Origin: a bacterium
Lineage (GTDB): Bacteria > Patescibacteriota > Microgenomatia > JAUYPR01
DNA length: 5,922 nucleotides
Assembly: GCA_030695785.1 (NCBI GenBank)
Contig: JAUYPR010000040.1
Span: 1 to 5,922, forward strand
Direction: 5' to 3'
Part shown: one piece after another, positions 1-5,922 of the stretch
Position numbering within the stretch: the first letter of the stretch is position 1
Layout: every line of letters begins with the position of its first letter
The notes under the pieces: model-generated
Told to the model about the DNA's origin: nothing
Databases searched by the model: none
Seen by the model: only the letters and a program-made list of their open reading frames with translations
Program-made: the position numbers and the translations under genes

Positions 1-634
1 CGGTTGTTGTAGCTGCAGCCGCAGCTGCGGCAGTGGCGGATTCCTCTACTTCAATCGCTTTCTGCATTTCCGCCGTCACAAGCGGACCGATCTTGACCAC
101 AACTTCATCCTTGTCAGACAGCACGGTGACGCCGTTTGGAATGGAAAGGTCTTTGACGTGCAGCGTGTCATTGACAGCGACGAGGCCGGAGACATCAACG
201 TGAATTGATTCGGGAAGATCGGTTGGCAGTGCTTCAATTTCAAGCTCTGTGGCCGGCTGTTCCAACAGTCCTTCTTTTGCCAGAACCGAAGGCGATTCGC
301 CGACAATTTCAATCCGCACGTGGACGCGGACGGTTTTCGTCAGATCCACTTGGTAGAAATCAACATGCAGCGCGTGTCCGCTCACCGGATGGACTTGCAC
401 ATTCTGCACGAGGACCGGCCGTGGCTTCTCATTGCCAATGACCAAATCCACCACACCTGTCTCCCCCGCAGAATCAAACACAGCGCGGAATGCGTGGCCG
501 TCGACCGCCACTGCCGTGCTCTGGAGTCCCCGGCCATATACGTTTCCAGGAATGCTCCCTGCACGCCGTAAGGTTTTGACTTTGCGTCCTACCACCGTGC
601 GCGGCTTCGCCGAGAGTGATATTCGATCTGCCAT
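1..634 (-). CDS. rplY: Ribosomal protein L25 (TL5/Ctc type), 3' end outside the window
   Basis: Binds 5S rRNA in the large ribosomal subunit; long bacterial forms with the extra C-terminal domain are called TL5 or Ctc. The reading frame is open from ATG at 634 to the window edge, giving 211 codons without a stop. It begins MADRISLSAKPRTVVGRK, followed by the L25 signature RRAGSIPGNVYGRG near residues 28-41. The 5S-binding beta domain continues through VQNVQVHPVSGHALHVDFYQVD near residues 88-110. The second, TL5-type domain follows, with EIVGESPSVLAKEG, ALPTDLPESIHVDVSGL and VNDTLHVKDL, ending in an acidic and then alanine-rich tail from about residue 188. The last visible residues are an Ala run followed by Thr. 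The start is the first Met of the conserved N-terminus. No Shine-Dalgarno sequence lies at a useful distance. It is divergent from the PurF-like gene. Family assignment is firm; the tail length is unknown. Confidence 0.94.
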   Translation of the reverse strand, partial: MADRISLSAKPRTVVGRKVKTLRRAGSIPGNVYGRGLQSTAVAVDGHAFRAVFDSAGETGVVDLVIGNEKPRPVLVQNVQVHPVSGHALHVDFYQVDLTKTVRVHVRIEIVGESPSVLAKEGLLEQPATELEIEALPTDLPESIHVDVSGLVAVNDTLHVKDLSIPNGVTVLSDKDEVVVKIGPLVTAEMQKAIEVEESATAAAAAAATTT

Positions 635-648
635 ACTATTTATAGTAT
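633..648. repeat. Inverted repeat across the L25 start codon and -10 region
   Basis: ATACTAT (633-639) and ATAGTAT (642-648) are perfect reverse complements separated by TT. The dyad covers the first two bases of the L25 start codon and most of its candidate -10 box. The placement would suit a repressor operator or a small hairpin at the mRNA 5' end. No function is shown by the sequence, and part of the symmetry may come simply from AT-rich -10 composition. Confidence 0.4.
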
Positions 649-672
649 ATCCTGTCCCCCCCTAAAAAACAA
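644..672 (-). promoter_or_regulatory. Candidate promoter of the L25 gene
   Basis: Read on the minus strand, TTGTTT (672-667) and TATACT (649-644) are separated by 17 bp. This gives a good -10 and a weak -35. A transcript starting 7 bases beyond the -10 would begin near 637, only about 3 bases before the ATG at 634, so the mRNA would be nearly leaderless. The spacer holds a run of seven G on this strand (656-662). An overlapping TATAAA (644-639) is an alternative -10 but would place the start inside the codon. Confidence 0.5.
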
Positions 673-680
673 ACCGATCG

Positions 681-709
681 TTGACAAACCAACCAAAGGC
701 TGGTACGAA
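681..709 (+). promoter_or_regulatory. Candidate promoter of the PurF-like gene
   Basis: A perfect TTGACA -35 (681-686) is followed after 17 bp by TACGAA (704-709). This is a poor -10, matching three of six consensus bases, but it is preceded by TG plus one base (701-703), the extended -10 pattern. Six bases separate it from the GTG start at 716, so the predicted transcript would begin at or next to the start codon. The nearest purine-rich run, GAAAGG, directly abuts the GTG and is too close to act as a normal ribosome binding site. Confidence 0.45.
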
Positions 710-715
710 GAAAGG

Positions 716-2302
716 GTGGAACGAGAAACATTTCAAGAACGTTGTGGTATCGTCGCCATCTACACACCTGAGTTTACGAAGAAATTTCCCACCGTGGTTC
801 GCGCGCAAGTTGCATTACAACACCGCGGGCAAAACGCAGGCGGGTTTGCGATGCAAACCGAAGGTGGGGTGTATACTGTTTCCGGCTTTGGGCTCATCCG
901 TGAGATCCTCAAGTTTGATTCTCTTCAAGATCACGATCCACCAACGCTTTGGACTGTTGGGCACAACCGCTATGAAACCGTCGAAGGAAAAAGTGAAAAC
1001 AATACTCAACCAATTGTGGTCAAAACACATGACGGTGAAACGCTCATTGTCGCACATAACGGCGAGCTTGTTCTCGATGAAACCCTCACGAAATACCGGG
1101 ATGATCCTCACGTCAGCGATACGTACATGTTCTCTCATCTTCTTGCAAATACAAAAGGGACGACGTGGACTGAACGCGTCCTTCATGCATTAGAACAAAT
1201 CCGTGGTTCGTACAGCATGGTGATTTGTGTTGGTGAAGAAATGTTTTTGGCGCGAGACCCATTTGGTTTTCGTCCGCTCGTATTCGGACAGGTCGCTGAT
1301 GGTTGGATGGCTGCATCAGAGACACATGCGTTTGACAAAATATTCGACCGCGTCTCCGGAAAAATTCTTCGGATGATTCATCGGGGTGAGGTTGTCCGCA
1401 TTACAAAAAAAGGCCCGACAACGGTTCGGGAGGGATTTGTTGGTTCTTGGCAGTCTTGTATGTTTGAGGCGCCGTACCTTGCATTTCCTTACTCTCGGGT
1501 TCCGACGTACGAACAAATTGACGATGACGATCATCCAGAACGGTGGATGGAAAATTCGTGGTTTCGGCGTCGTATGGGCAAAATCCTAGCAGAAGAAGCG
1601 CCGATTCGTCATGCCTCATTTGTCGTAGGCATCCCAGACTCAGGCATGTTTGTCGCTGAAGCGTATGCTGAAACACTTGGCCTCCCCTTGCGTCACTACA
1701 TCGTCCGCGATCATTACACTATTCTTGACCGTCGCTCATTCATGTCCGACGACCTCACGCGGCAAAATGGGGAGGCCGACGGCAAAAAACGAATGCAACA
1801 ACTCACGCGCGACCGACTTTCTTTTGAATCATCCTCTTCTATTTGGACGAGCAAGATAGTCGTCATGCCAGATGATTCCAATGTCCGCGGTCTTGTCGCA
1901 GAGACAGTAGATACACTGATGTTTCATTATGGCGCGGCTGAGGTCCATGGGGTATATGGCTACCCTATGATCATCTTCAGTTGCAATAAGGGAGTCAGTA
2001 TGCGGAGAGGACAAGAACTCGTTGCATTTCGACACAACAGTGACGAAAAGAAAATAGCCGCAGAGACAGGACTAACGAGCATTCATCACATCAGCCATGC
2101 CGGGTATGTACGCGCGATGCGGCCGGGAATTTCCCCAGAGCAGATTCATTATTCACCTTTCATGTTTATGGAGGCAAACCTTTGTGGTCAATGTGTAACC
2201 GCCGTTGACCCCGTTGAATACTACCAACACAATGGAAAACTACGTGGAGAATTTACTCTCCCCGCGATACTCCAGCCCCAGCGCCAAACCGCACTTCCAT
2301 AA
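716..2302 (+). CDS. purF: Divergent amidophosphoribosyltransferase (PurF-like glutaminase-phosphoribosyltransferase)
   Basis: PurF normally makes 5-phosphoribosylamine from PRPP and glutamine, the first step of de novo purine synthesis, in the cytoplasm. The 528 residues are slightly longer than typical (about 475-505). The N-terminal class II glutaminase is intact: Cys10 (RCGIVAIY) after a 9-residue propeptide, LQHRGQNAGG 34-43, GHNRYET with Arg85, HNGEL with Asn115-Gly116, and SDT with Asp135. ARDPFGFRPL (179-188) and SETHAFD (201-207) follow. Four cysteines match the [4Fe-4S] ligands of Bacillus-type PurF: 248, 423, and 490/493 in CGQC. The phosphoribosyltransferase half has GIPDSG (305-310), but its PRPP loop reads PDDSNVRGLVA (385-395) instead of the usual VDDSIVRGTTS, so phosphate-binding hydroxyls are replaced. 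GTG at 716 is the only plausible start, as no other start codon lies in frame just upstream or before Cys10. No other pur gene is visible. Homology is certain; the exact reaction is not. Confidence 0.85.
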   Translation: MERETFQERCGIVAIYTPEFTKKFPTVVRAQVALQHRGQNAGGFAMQTEGGVYTVSGFGLIREILKFDSLQDHDPPTLWTVGHNRYETVEGKSENNTQPIVVKTHDGETLIVAHNGELVLDETLTKYRDDPHVSDTYMFSHLLANTKGTTWTERVLHALEQIRGSYSMVICVGEEMFLARDPFGFRPLVFGQVADGWMAASETHAFDKIFDRVSGKILRMIHRGEVVRITKKGPTTVREGFVGSWQSCMFEAPYLAFPYSRVPTYEQIDDDDHPERWMENSWFRRRMGKILAEEAPIRHASFVVGIPDSGMFVAEAYAETLGLPLRHYIVRDHYTILDRRSFMSDDLTRQNGEADGKKRMQQLTRDRLSFESSSSIWTSKIVVMPDDSNVRGLVAETVDTLMFHYGAAEVHGVYGYPMIIFSCNKGVSMRRGQELVAFRHNSDEKKIAAETGLTSIHHISHAGYVRAMRPGISPEQIHYSPFMFMEANLCGQCVTAVDPVEYYQHNGKLRGEFTLPAILQPQRQTALP

Positions 2303-5090
2303 TACGGTCTTTGCGGAGGTCGGTTTCCCACACCAATGATGGACCCAAGACGTTCGCAGTCGGCCGGACCTGGGAAGCAATAAGGCTTTCCGGATACCGG
2401 ACGCTGACTGTGTATGGAACCGCATGAGTCCCCGGCTGTTTCATTTGCAAAAGTTTCAGTGCAAAGTTTCCGTCGTTCCACAAAACTCCGTGCCGGAGTT
2501 CAACAGAAAAAACGCGCTCGTCATCCGACACCATCGTTTTTATCCACACATTCTTCCATCGTTTCTCCAAAACAACCACGGGCTCGATCTCGGTTCCATC
2601 CAGTTTGACTGACCGCACGTCTGCGTTTTTGGGGACATAGAGCTGAAGAAGAATTTCACCTTCGTCCTCGCCCGGCGAACTCGCGCCGCGTATGGACAAC
2701 GTCTCATCAATCGACCGGTCACTACCAATGCGAATCTCCCGCTGAATGGAGATCTTCGGTTCAGCCGAAGAGGAACCAATATCGGCAAGGATCGCTGCAA
2801 ATGGAAGGAGCACCTCTCCTTCCCCCACCACATCCCACGCTGTCCACGCACCGTCCCAATGCGACTCCGAAAGCGAGCGCGCCAAGGCCGGGTCAGTGGT
2901 AGAAAGCAAGAGATGTTTTTCTTCCAACAACTCACCAAATTTTTCCGCAACAACAGTCCAATCGCGCGACCCGTCGACAAGCAAACTTGAAAAAACCGAG
3001 GTCAGAAGAAGTCCAACATCACGTTGGTCTGTTTTCTCTCCAAATTCCTCATCGAAGTTTTCCAGAGAAAGTTGCGTCTCGTGTCCAGCAATTGCGACCG
3101 GACCAGTTATCGTGAGGAGCGCTTTCAATCCCGTCCGATCAATCGCAATCACGCCATCGGTTTGAATGCCGAATGTGGATTGAACCAATGATCGGGACGC
3201 TTGCGCCGACTGCGGGAAATTCGCCCACCATGCACCTTCTTGAATTGACCAATCTGATACCCCCAAAACATTCTTGACGACATCGGGCGGCGCGATGGTT
3301 CCACTCCGCTTTGCGTCCAGCGTGGTTGCGTCTTCAAACGAAATTTCGGCCAGTTTCCCGCGGTCGAAACGAACATATCCTACTGATCGAATCACCCCGC
3401 CGCCCGGCCGCAGAACAGTATTGTCTTGCACCACGACAAGATACGCGCTCGATCCCTGCGGCCGCAGAAATGCAGTGAGCACGCGCATTGTCTCGCTCGC
3501 CCCCGCAACATCGCGCTTGCCGCGTTCAATCTGCATCCGGCTGGTTTTGAGCCAACCGCCGAGAAGTGGCCAGTTGCCTCCAATACCTTCTGCCTCCAGC
3601 AACAGCGCTTGGGCGGTGGACAATTTCTGGTTCGCGAGCATGAGCTCGCTTTGTATACCCAGCACATCACCGCGGATACCCTCGCTCCCCGGCCGAAGCA
3701 ACAGAGACGGAATCGTTTGAAGGAGTGGAAACGCCTGATTGATGTGTGCTTGCGCCTCAATCAAATCTCTCCCTGCAGCGCGCAGCACAAACAATGGGCG
3801 CGGGAGAAGACTGCCCATGGATTCGCCAAACAGAGATGAGCGGGAAGACGAAGAGGCGGATTGAAGTATCCATGCCGATGCACCGGCATCCAAATTTCGG
3901 AGGCTGTTTTGCACCGCAAGCGCAAATTGGATCGTTGGAGCAGTAAGAAAAAACAAAACTGCGGCAGCCGCAGTTGCGACGAATGTTCGCCTGACTCCTC
4001 GCTTCCTCAGCACCTTGGTGGGAAGAATGGATCGCACGCGACGGATGTGATCTGTCAGTCGACGGACAGGGCGGGATGGGGCGTGCGCTTTCAAGACCTC
4101 GTCTGATTGAACAAGGGGTTGACGGATTGGAACAAAAACCGGCGGATGGAAAGGCGCACCTTCCAACGTCCGCCTCAATCCATCTGCAAGCGGAACCACT
4201 GACCGCCACGAAAGCGGGTCTGTTGGGATCGGGTGGTTCCGGTGCAGGATGGAACCGGGGACGTATTGGATGGGAACCCGATCGTGCAAAAGATGCCGGA
4301 TATGCATCGCAATGTGCAAAAGCGTGGTCTGTTCTTCTGGAAAAAGTGTAAAGGTTTTTCCCTTTCCACCTCCCAAAAAAGCAGCGCTCAAAATGCCGCT
4401 GACCGCGTCCGCAACATAGAGCGGATACATAGGCATCAACCCATCCCCCACAAGCATCATCGAACGATGATGTTGGGCTTGGGAGAAAACATGGTTGATT
4501 GCCCATGTTGGGTCAGTTGGGAGATGAGGACCGTAGACATCAGGAAGACGCACGATTCGACCATCCAGTCCATATGCGGCCACTGCGTCCAAGACAATCG
4601 CCTCTGCCGCGCGAAATGTTTCCAGCGCATAATCCGCAATGCGGCGCTCGTCTGCCGCGTGCGTTGACTGTGGGCTTGTGTGTACAAACATACTGGAGAG
4701 AAGCACCAGTGTTGCGTTGTGCTGCACCGCCATATCCACCAGACGCCGCGTTTCGAGAACCACGCTCTCTAATGAGCGATGATGTTCGCCCAACATTGTT
4801 GTCGGAAGAAAGACAAATGTTTGTATTCTTGGAATGGTTGCGGGCCAAATATCTGTGGTCCGATGATCGAGCAGTCGAATGTTCTCACGATACCGAAGCT
4901 CGTTCAATACAGGATCATGGTTGATCCCTTCGTCCACAAGAAACATGTTGAGGGGCTCATCAAGTAAACTTTCCACTAAGACGCGCATGAATGGATGACG
5001 GCCTGGGAGGAATGCGAGAATAGGATGCTCGCTTATAAAGCCATGCGGATTCACTTTCTCGCGCAATGCAAGATTTGGGAGAGTGGGCAT
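2253..5090 (-). CDS. Degenerate SDR (nucleotide-sugar epimerase-like) domain fused to membrane-anchored DUF4012 protein
   Basis: 945 residues in three parts. Residues about 20-320 resemble an extended SDR (NAD-dependent epimerase/dehydratase): LLSSMFVH 130-137, AAEAIVLDAVAAYGL 161-175, RIVRLPDVYGPH 178-189, and VGDG...YPLYVADAV 214-230. The glycine-rich nucleotide loop is lost (FLPGRHPFM, 27-35), and the YxxxK site reads YALET (154-158), so catalysis is doubtful. A basic stretch (342-368) precedes one hydrophobic helix (about 369-393), which predicts the SDR inside and the rest outside. The outer part has a helical stalk (about 400-540), then DUF4012: AYLVVVQDNTVLRPGGGVI (549-567), WSIQEGAWWANFPQSA (614-629), TDGVIAID (644-651), ITGPV (661-665), and a beta-rich end with MKQPGT (883-888). 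DUF4012 function is unknown; an envelope role is inferred. ATG at 5090 precedes the first Rossmann strand. A weak GGTGAT lies 11 bases upstream. The 3' end overlaps the PurF-like gene by 50 bp. Confidence 0.88.
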   Translation of the reverse strand: MPTLPNLALREKVNPHGFISEHPILAFLPGRHPFMRVLVESLLDEPLNMFLVDEGINHDPVLNELRYRENIRLLDHRTTDIWPATIPRIQTFVFLPTTMLGEHHRSLESVVLETRRLVDMAVQHNATLVLLSSMFVHTSPQSTHAADERRIADYALETFRAAEAIVLDAVAAYGLDGRIVRLPDVYGPHLPTDPTWAINHVFSQAQHHRSMMLVGDGLMPMYPLYVADAVSGILSAAFLGGGKGKTFTLFPEEQTTLLHIAMHIRHLLHDRVPIQYVPGSILHRNHPIPTDPLSWRSVVPLADGLRRTLEGAPFHPPVFVPIRQPLVQSDEVLKAHAPSRPVRRLTDHIRRVRSILPTKVLRKRGVRRTFVATAAAAVLFFLTAPTIQFALAVQNSLRNLDAGASAWILQSASSSSRSSLFGESMGSLLPRPLFVLRAAGRDLIEAQAHINQAFPLLQTIPSLLLRPGSEGIRGDVLGIQSELMLANQKLSTAQALLLEAEGIGGNWPLLGGWLKTSRMQIERGKRDVAGASETMRVLTAFLRPQGSSAYLVVVQDNTVLRPGGGVIRSVGYVRFDRGKLAEISFEDATTLDAKRSGTIAPPDVVKNVLGVSDWSIQEGAWWANFPQSAQASRSLVQSTFGIQTDGVIAIDRTGLKALLTITGPVAIAGHETQLSLENFDEEFGEKTDQRDVGLLLTSVFSSLLVDGSRDWTVVAEKFGELLEEKHLLLSTTDPALARSLSESHWDGAWTAWDVVGEGEVLLPFAAILADIGSSSAEPKISIQREIRIGSDRSIDETLSIRGASSPGEDEGEILLQLYVPKNADVRSVKLDGTEIEPVVVLEKRWKNVWIKTMVSDDERVFSVELRHGVLWNDGNFALKLLQMKQPGTHAVPYTVSVRYPESLIASQVRPTANVLGPSLVWETDLRKDRIMEVRFGAGAGVSRGE

Positions 5091-5096
5091 GACGTC

Positions 5097-5105
5097 ATTG
5101 TATCA
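5097..5105 (-). promoter_or_regulatory. Candidate extended -10 promoter of the SDR-DUF4012 gene
   Basis: On the minus strand the sequence TGATACAAT (5105-5097) is an extended -10: TG, one base, then TACAAT, which matches the consensus at five of six positions. Six bases lie between its end and the ATG at 5090, so transcription would start at or next to the A of the start codon. No convincing -35 is present at 16-18 bp; GTTCCG occupies that position. The GGTGAT that could serve as a ribosome binding site overlaps this box, so the two readings compete. Confidence 0.4.
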
Positions 5106-5176
5106 CCGTGGAAGACGTGCGGAACGCAAAAAAACTATACGTGGCGTGTGAAAAAGTTTTCCTTCGCGCTTCTCCC

Positions 5177-5605
5177 TCATGGGAAAAGTTCAGCATCCAA
5201 GGCGCGGTTCACCAAAGCGTCTGCTTCTTTGTTCTTCAGCCGCGGAATATGGACGTAACTGATGTGAGGAAAAGAACGAGCGATCATGAGAATTTTCGAA
5301 AAAAGTGGACGCAGTAAACCACTTTTGACACGATACGTTCCCTGCAATTGCCGCACAACCAATTCGCTGTCGAGGTATACAACAATAATAATATCCTCCA
5401 ACACCTGTCTTCTTTGCATTTCTTTTTTGAGCCGAAGAAGTGCGGTAAGGAGTGCTTGGTATTCCGCAACATTATTCGTCGCTGCTCCGATGGTTTTCCC
5501 TTCCGCGATTTTCGTTCCATCATCAAACGTCATCGTATACCCAATCCCTGCCGGCCCCGGATTTCCGCGGCTTCCCCCATCGCAAAAAATAGTGACGCGT
5601 TTCAA
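5177..5605 (-). CDS. rnhA: Ribonuclease HI
   Basis: Cuts the RNA strand of RNA-DNA hybrids, removing R-loops and primers in the cytoplasm. The 142-residue product is a complete single domain of normal length. It opens with VTIFCDGGSRGNPGPAGIGY (residues 4-23), holding catalytic Asp9. TNNVAEYQALL (43-53) supplies Glu48, YLDSELVVRQLQG (77-89) supplies Asp79, and NKEADALVNRALD (125-137) supplies Asp129. All four DEDD metal-binding acids are therefore present. The short, handle-less layout resembles the compact RnhA form of many bacteria and archaea. The start chosen is TTG at 5605: it lies just before the first strand, 6 bases after AAGAAGGA, and overlaps the TGA stop of the upstream gene. A longer reading from 5776 adds 57 residues unrelated to RNase H that merely shadow the flippase gene. 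Stop is TGA. Co-transcribed with the flippase-like gene. Confidence 0.94.
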   Translation of the reverse strand: MKRVTIFCDGGSRGNPGPAGIGYTMTFDDGTKIAEGKTIGAATNNVAEYQALLTALLRLKKEMQRRQVLEDIIIVVYLDSELVVRQLQGTYRVKSGLLRPLFSKILMIARSFPHISYVHIPRLKNKEADALVNRALDAELFP

Positions 5606-5922
5606 GGTTGTTCCTTCTTTGTCCGAAAAAGTGCAAACCCCAGAAGTATGAGCACAACCAATTCTGTCGCACCCGTCAACCATGCGGCAGCCGTCATTCC
5701 AAACGCCGGTTGAAGGAGAATGTTTCCAGTCACATTGAACATAAATCCTGTTCCATAAATCCACACGAGTGCCCACCGCTGCCGGCGCACGAGAAGAACA
5801 ATCATGGCGAGTGCGGAAAGGAAAAAGAATGGAAGGCTAAAAAGAAGAATGCGCAACGCGTAGACCGCCGGCTCACACCCCTGCCCGAGCCAAAGAGAAA
5901 TGAACGGCGGCCCAAAGAACCA
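5602..5922 (-). CDS. C-terminal part of a polysaccharide (MOP-type) flippase-like membrane protein, 5' end outside the window
   Basis: Only the last 106 residues are visible; the frame is open to the window edge, so the TTG at 5856 is not the true start. The fragment is very hydrophobic, with about three membrane helices (around residues 19-45, 50-72 and 77-99) and a basic loop RRQR between the first two. It ends in RTKKEQP. The pattern FNVTGNILLQPAFGMTAAAW (residues 62-81), followed by TELVVLILL, matches the late-helix motif NxxxNxxLxPxxGxxGAA of oligosaccharide flippases (Wzx and related MATE/MOP proteins), which move lipid-linked glycans across the membrane. The protein ends soon after this helix, whereas many Wzx proteins have one or two more, so the C-terminus may be short. 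The TGA stop overlaps the RNase HI start. Family is likely; substrate unknown. Confidence 0.72.
   Translation of the reverse strand, partial: WFFGPPFISLWLGQGCEPAVYALRILLFSLPFFFLSALAMIVLLVRRQRWALVWIYGTGFMFNVTGNILLQPAFGMTAAAWLTGATELVVLILLGFALFRTKKEQP
5612..5619 (-). promoter_or_regulatory. Ribosome binding site deciding the TTG start of RNase HI
   Basis: AAGAAGGA on the minus strand (5619-5612) contains AAGGA and lies 6 bases upstream of the TTG at 5605. It sits inside the last codons of the flippase-like gene. With the shared TTGA start/stop this supports translational coupling, and it is the only clear Shine-Dalgarno sequence seen before a start in this window. Confidence 0.8.

Noticed and set aside
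19..30. Perfect 12-bp palindrome CCGCAGCTGCGG in the L25 tail.
   Set aside because: It lies in an alanine-codon run (GCN repeats), which readily creates such symmetry; about one 12-bp palindrome is expected by chance.
681..1193. A 170-residue open frame on the plus strand.
   Set aside because: It overlaps the well-supported PurF-like glutaminase domain in another frame, and its TTG lies on the -35 box.
2246..2261. GGAGA/TCTCC hairpin around the stop of the SDR-DUF4012 gene as a terminator.
   Set aside because: The stem is only 5 bp with a 6-base loop and no proper T run follows on either strand. It lies within the PurF-like coding sequence.
3274..3720. A 148-residue open frame on the plus strand, with others at 2746-3165 and 3426-3839.
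   Set aside because: These are antisense to the conserved DUF4012 coding sequence, have low-complexity Ser/Arg/Pro composition and show no family motif.
3757..4506. A 249-residue open frame on the minus strand.
   Set aside because: It overlaps the SDR-DUF4012 gene in another frame, has a cysteine/arginine/proline-rich composition typical of shadow frames, and no recognisable domain.
5089..5098. Perfect 10-bp palindrome ATGACGTCAT over the SDR-DUF4012 start codon.
   Set aside because: Several 10-bp palindromes are expected by chance in a window of this length, and no second copy or other support was seen.
5131..5160. AAAACT/AGTTTT inverted repeat between RNase HI and the SDR-DUF4012 gene as a terminator.
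   Set aside because: The 6-bp stem is nearly all A-T with an 18-base loop, too weak for an intrinsic terminator.
5606..5776. N-terminal extension of RNase HI by 57 residues in the same frame.
   Set aside because: The extra residues show no RNase H similarity and lie wholly over the flippase-like gene in another frame. The TTG at 5605 with a good ribosome binding site explains the start better.

Overview
The window carries five protein genes packed almost end to end and no RNA gene, mobile element or CRISPR array that I can see. Base composition looks balanced (close to half GC by eye). The strongest taxonomic clue is a long single-pass membrane protein with a DUF4012 ectodomain. That family is especially common in Patescibacteria (Candidate Phyla Radiation), although it also occurs in Actinobacteria and Chloroflexi. 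Tight gene packing, TTG and GTG starts, and a lone divergent PurF-like protein with no other purine gene nearby fit a CPR-type genome. TGA is used as a normal stop by two genes, so the TGA-as-glycine code of Gracilibacteria and Absconditabacteria is excluded. The phylum call is inference.

Layout. Positions 1-634 (minus) encode ribosomal protein L25, with its C-terminus cut off by the window edge. An 81-bp divergent intergenic region (635-715) holds back-to-back promoter candidates. Positions 716-2302 (plus) encode a PurF-type amidophosphoribosyltransferase homologue, with intact glutaminase and Fe-S residues but an altered PRPP loop. Its 3' end overlaps, on the opposite strand, the 3' end of a 945-residue gene (2253-5090, minus) that fuses a degenerate nucleotide-sugar SDR domain, one membrane helix and a DUF4012 region. 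After 86 bp comes a 142-residue RNase HI (5177-5605, minus). It starts with TTG inside the end of an upstream, 5'-truncated polysaccharide-flippase-like gene (5602-5922, minus).

How they may work together. The flippase fragment and the SDR-DUF4012 fusion both point to cell-surface glycan export or decoration, with RNase HI carried along by translational coupling. L25 (translation) and the PurF-like enzyme are divergently transcribed. The most noteworthy signals are the PurF-like protein with a changed PRPP loop, the pseudo-enzyme-like SDR fused to an ectodomain, and three genes whose candidate -10 boxes lie so close to the start codon that the mRNAs would be leaderless or nearly so. I see no clear new multi-gene system such as a defence island.
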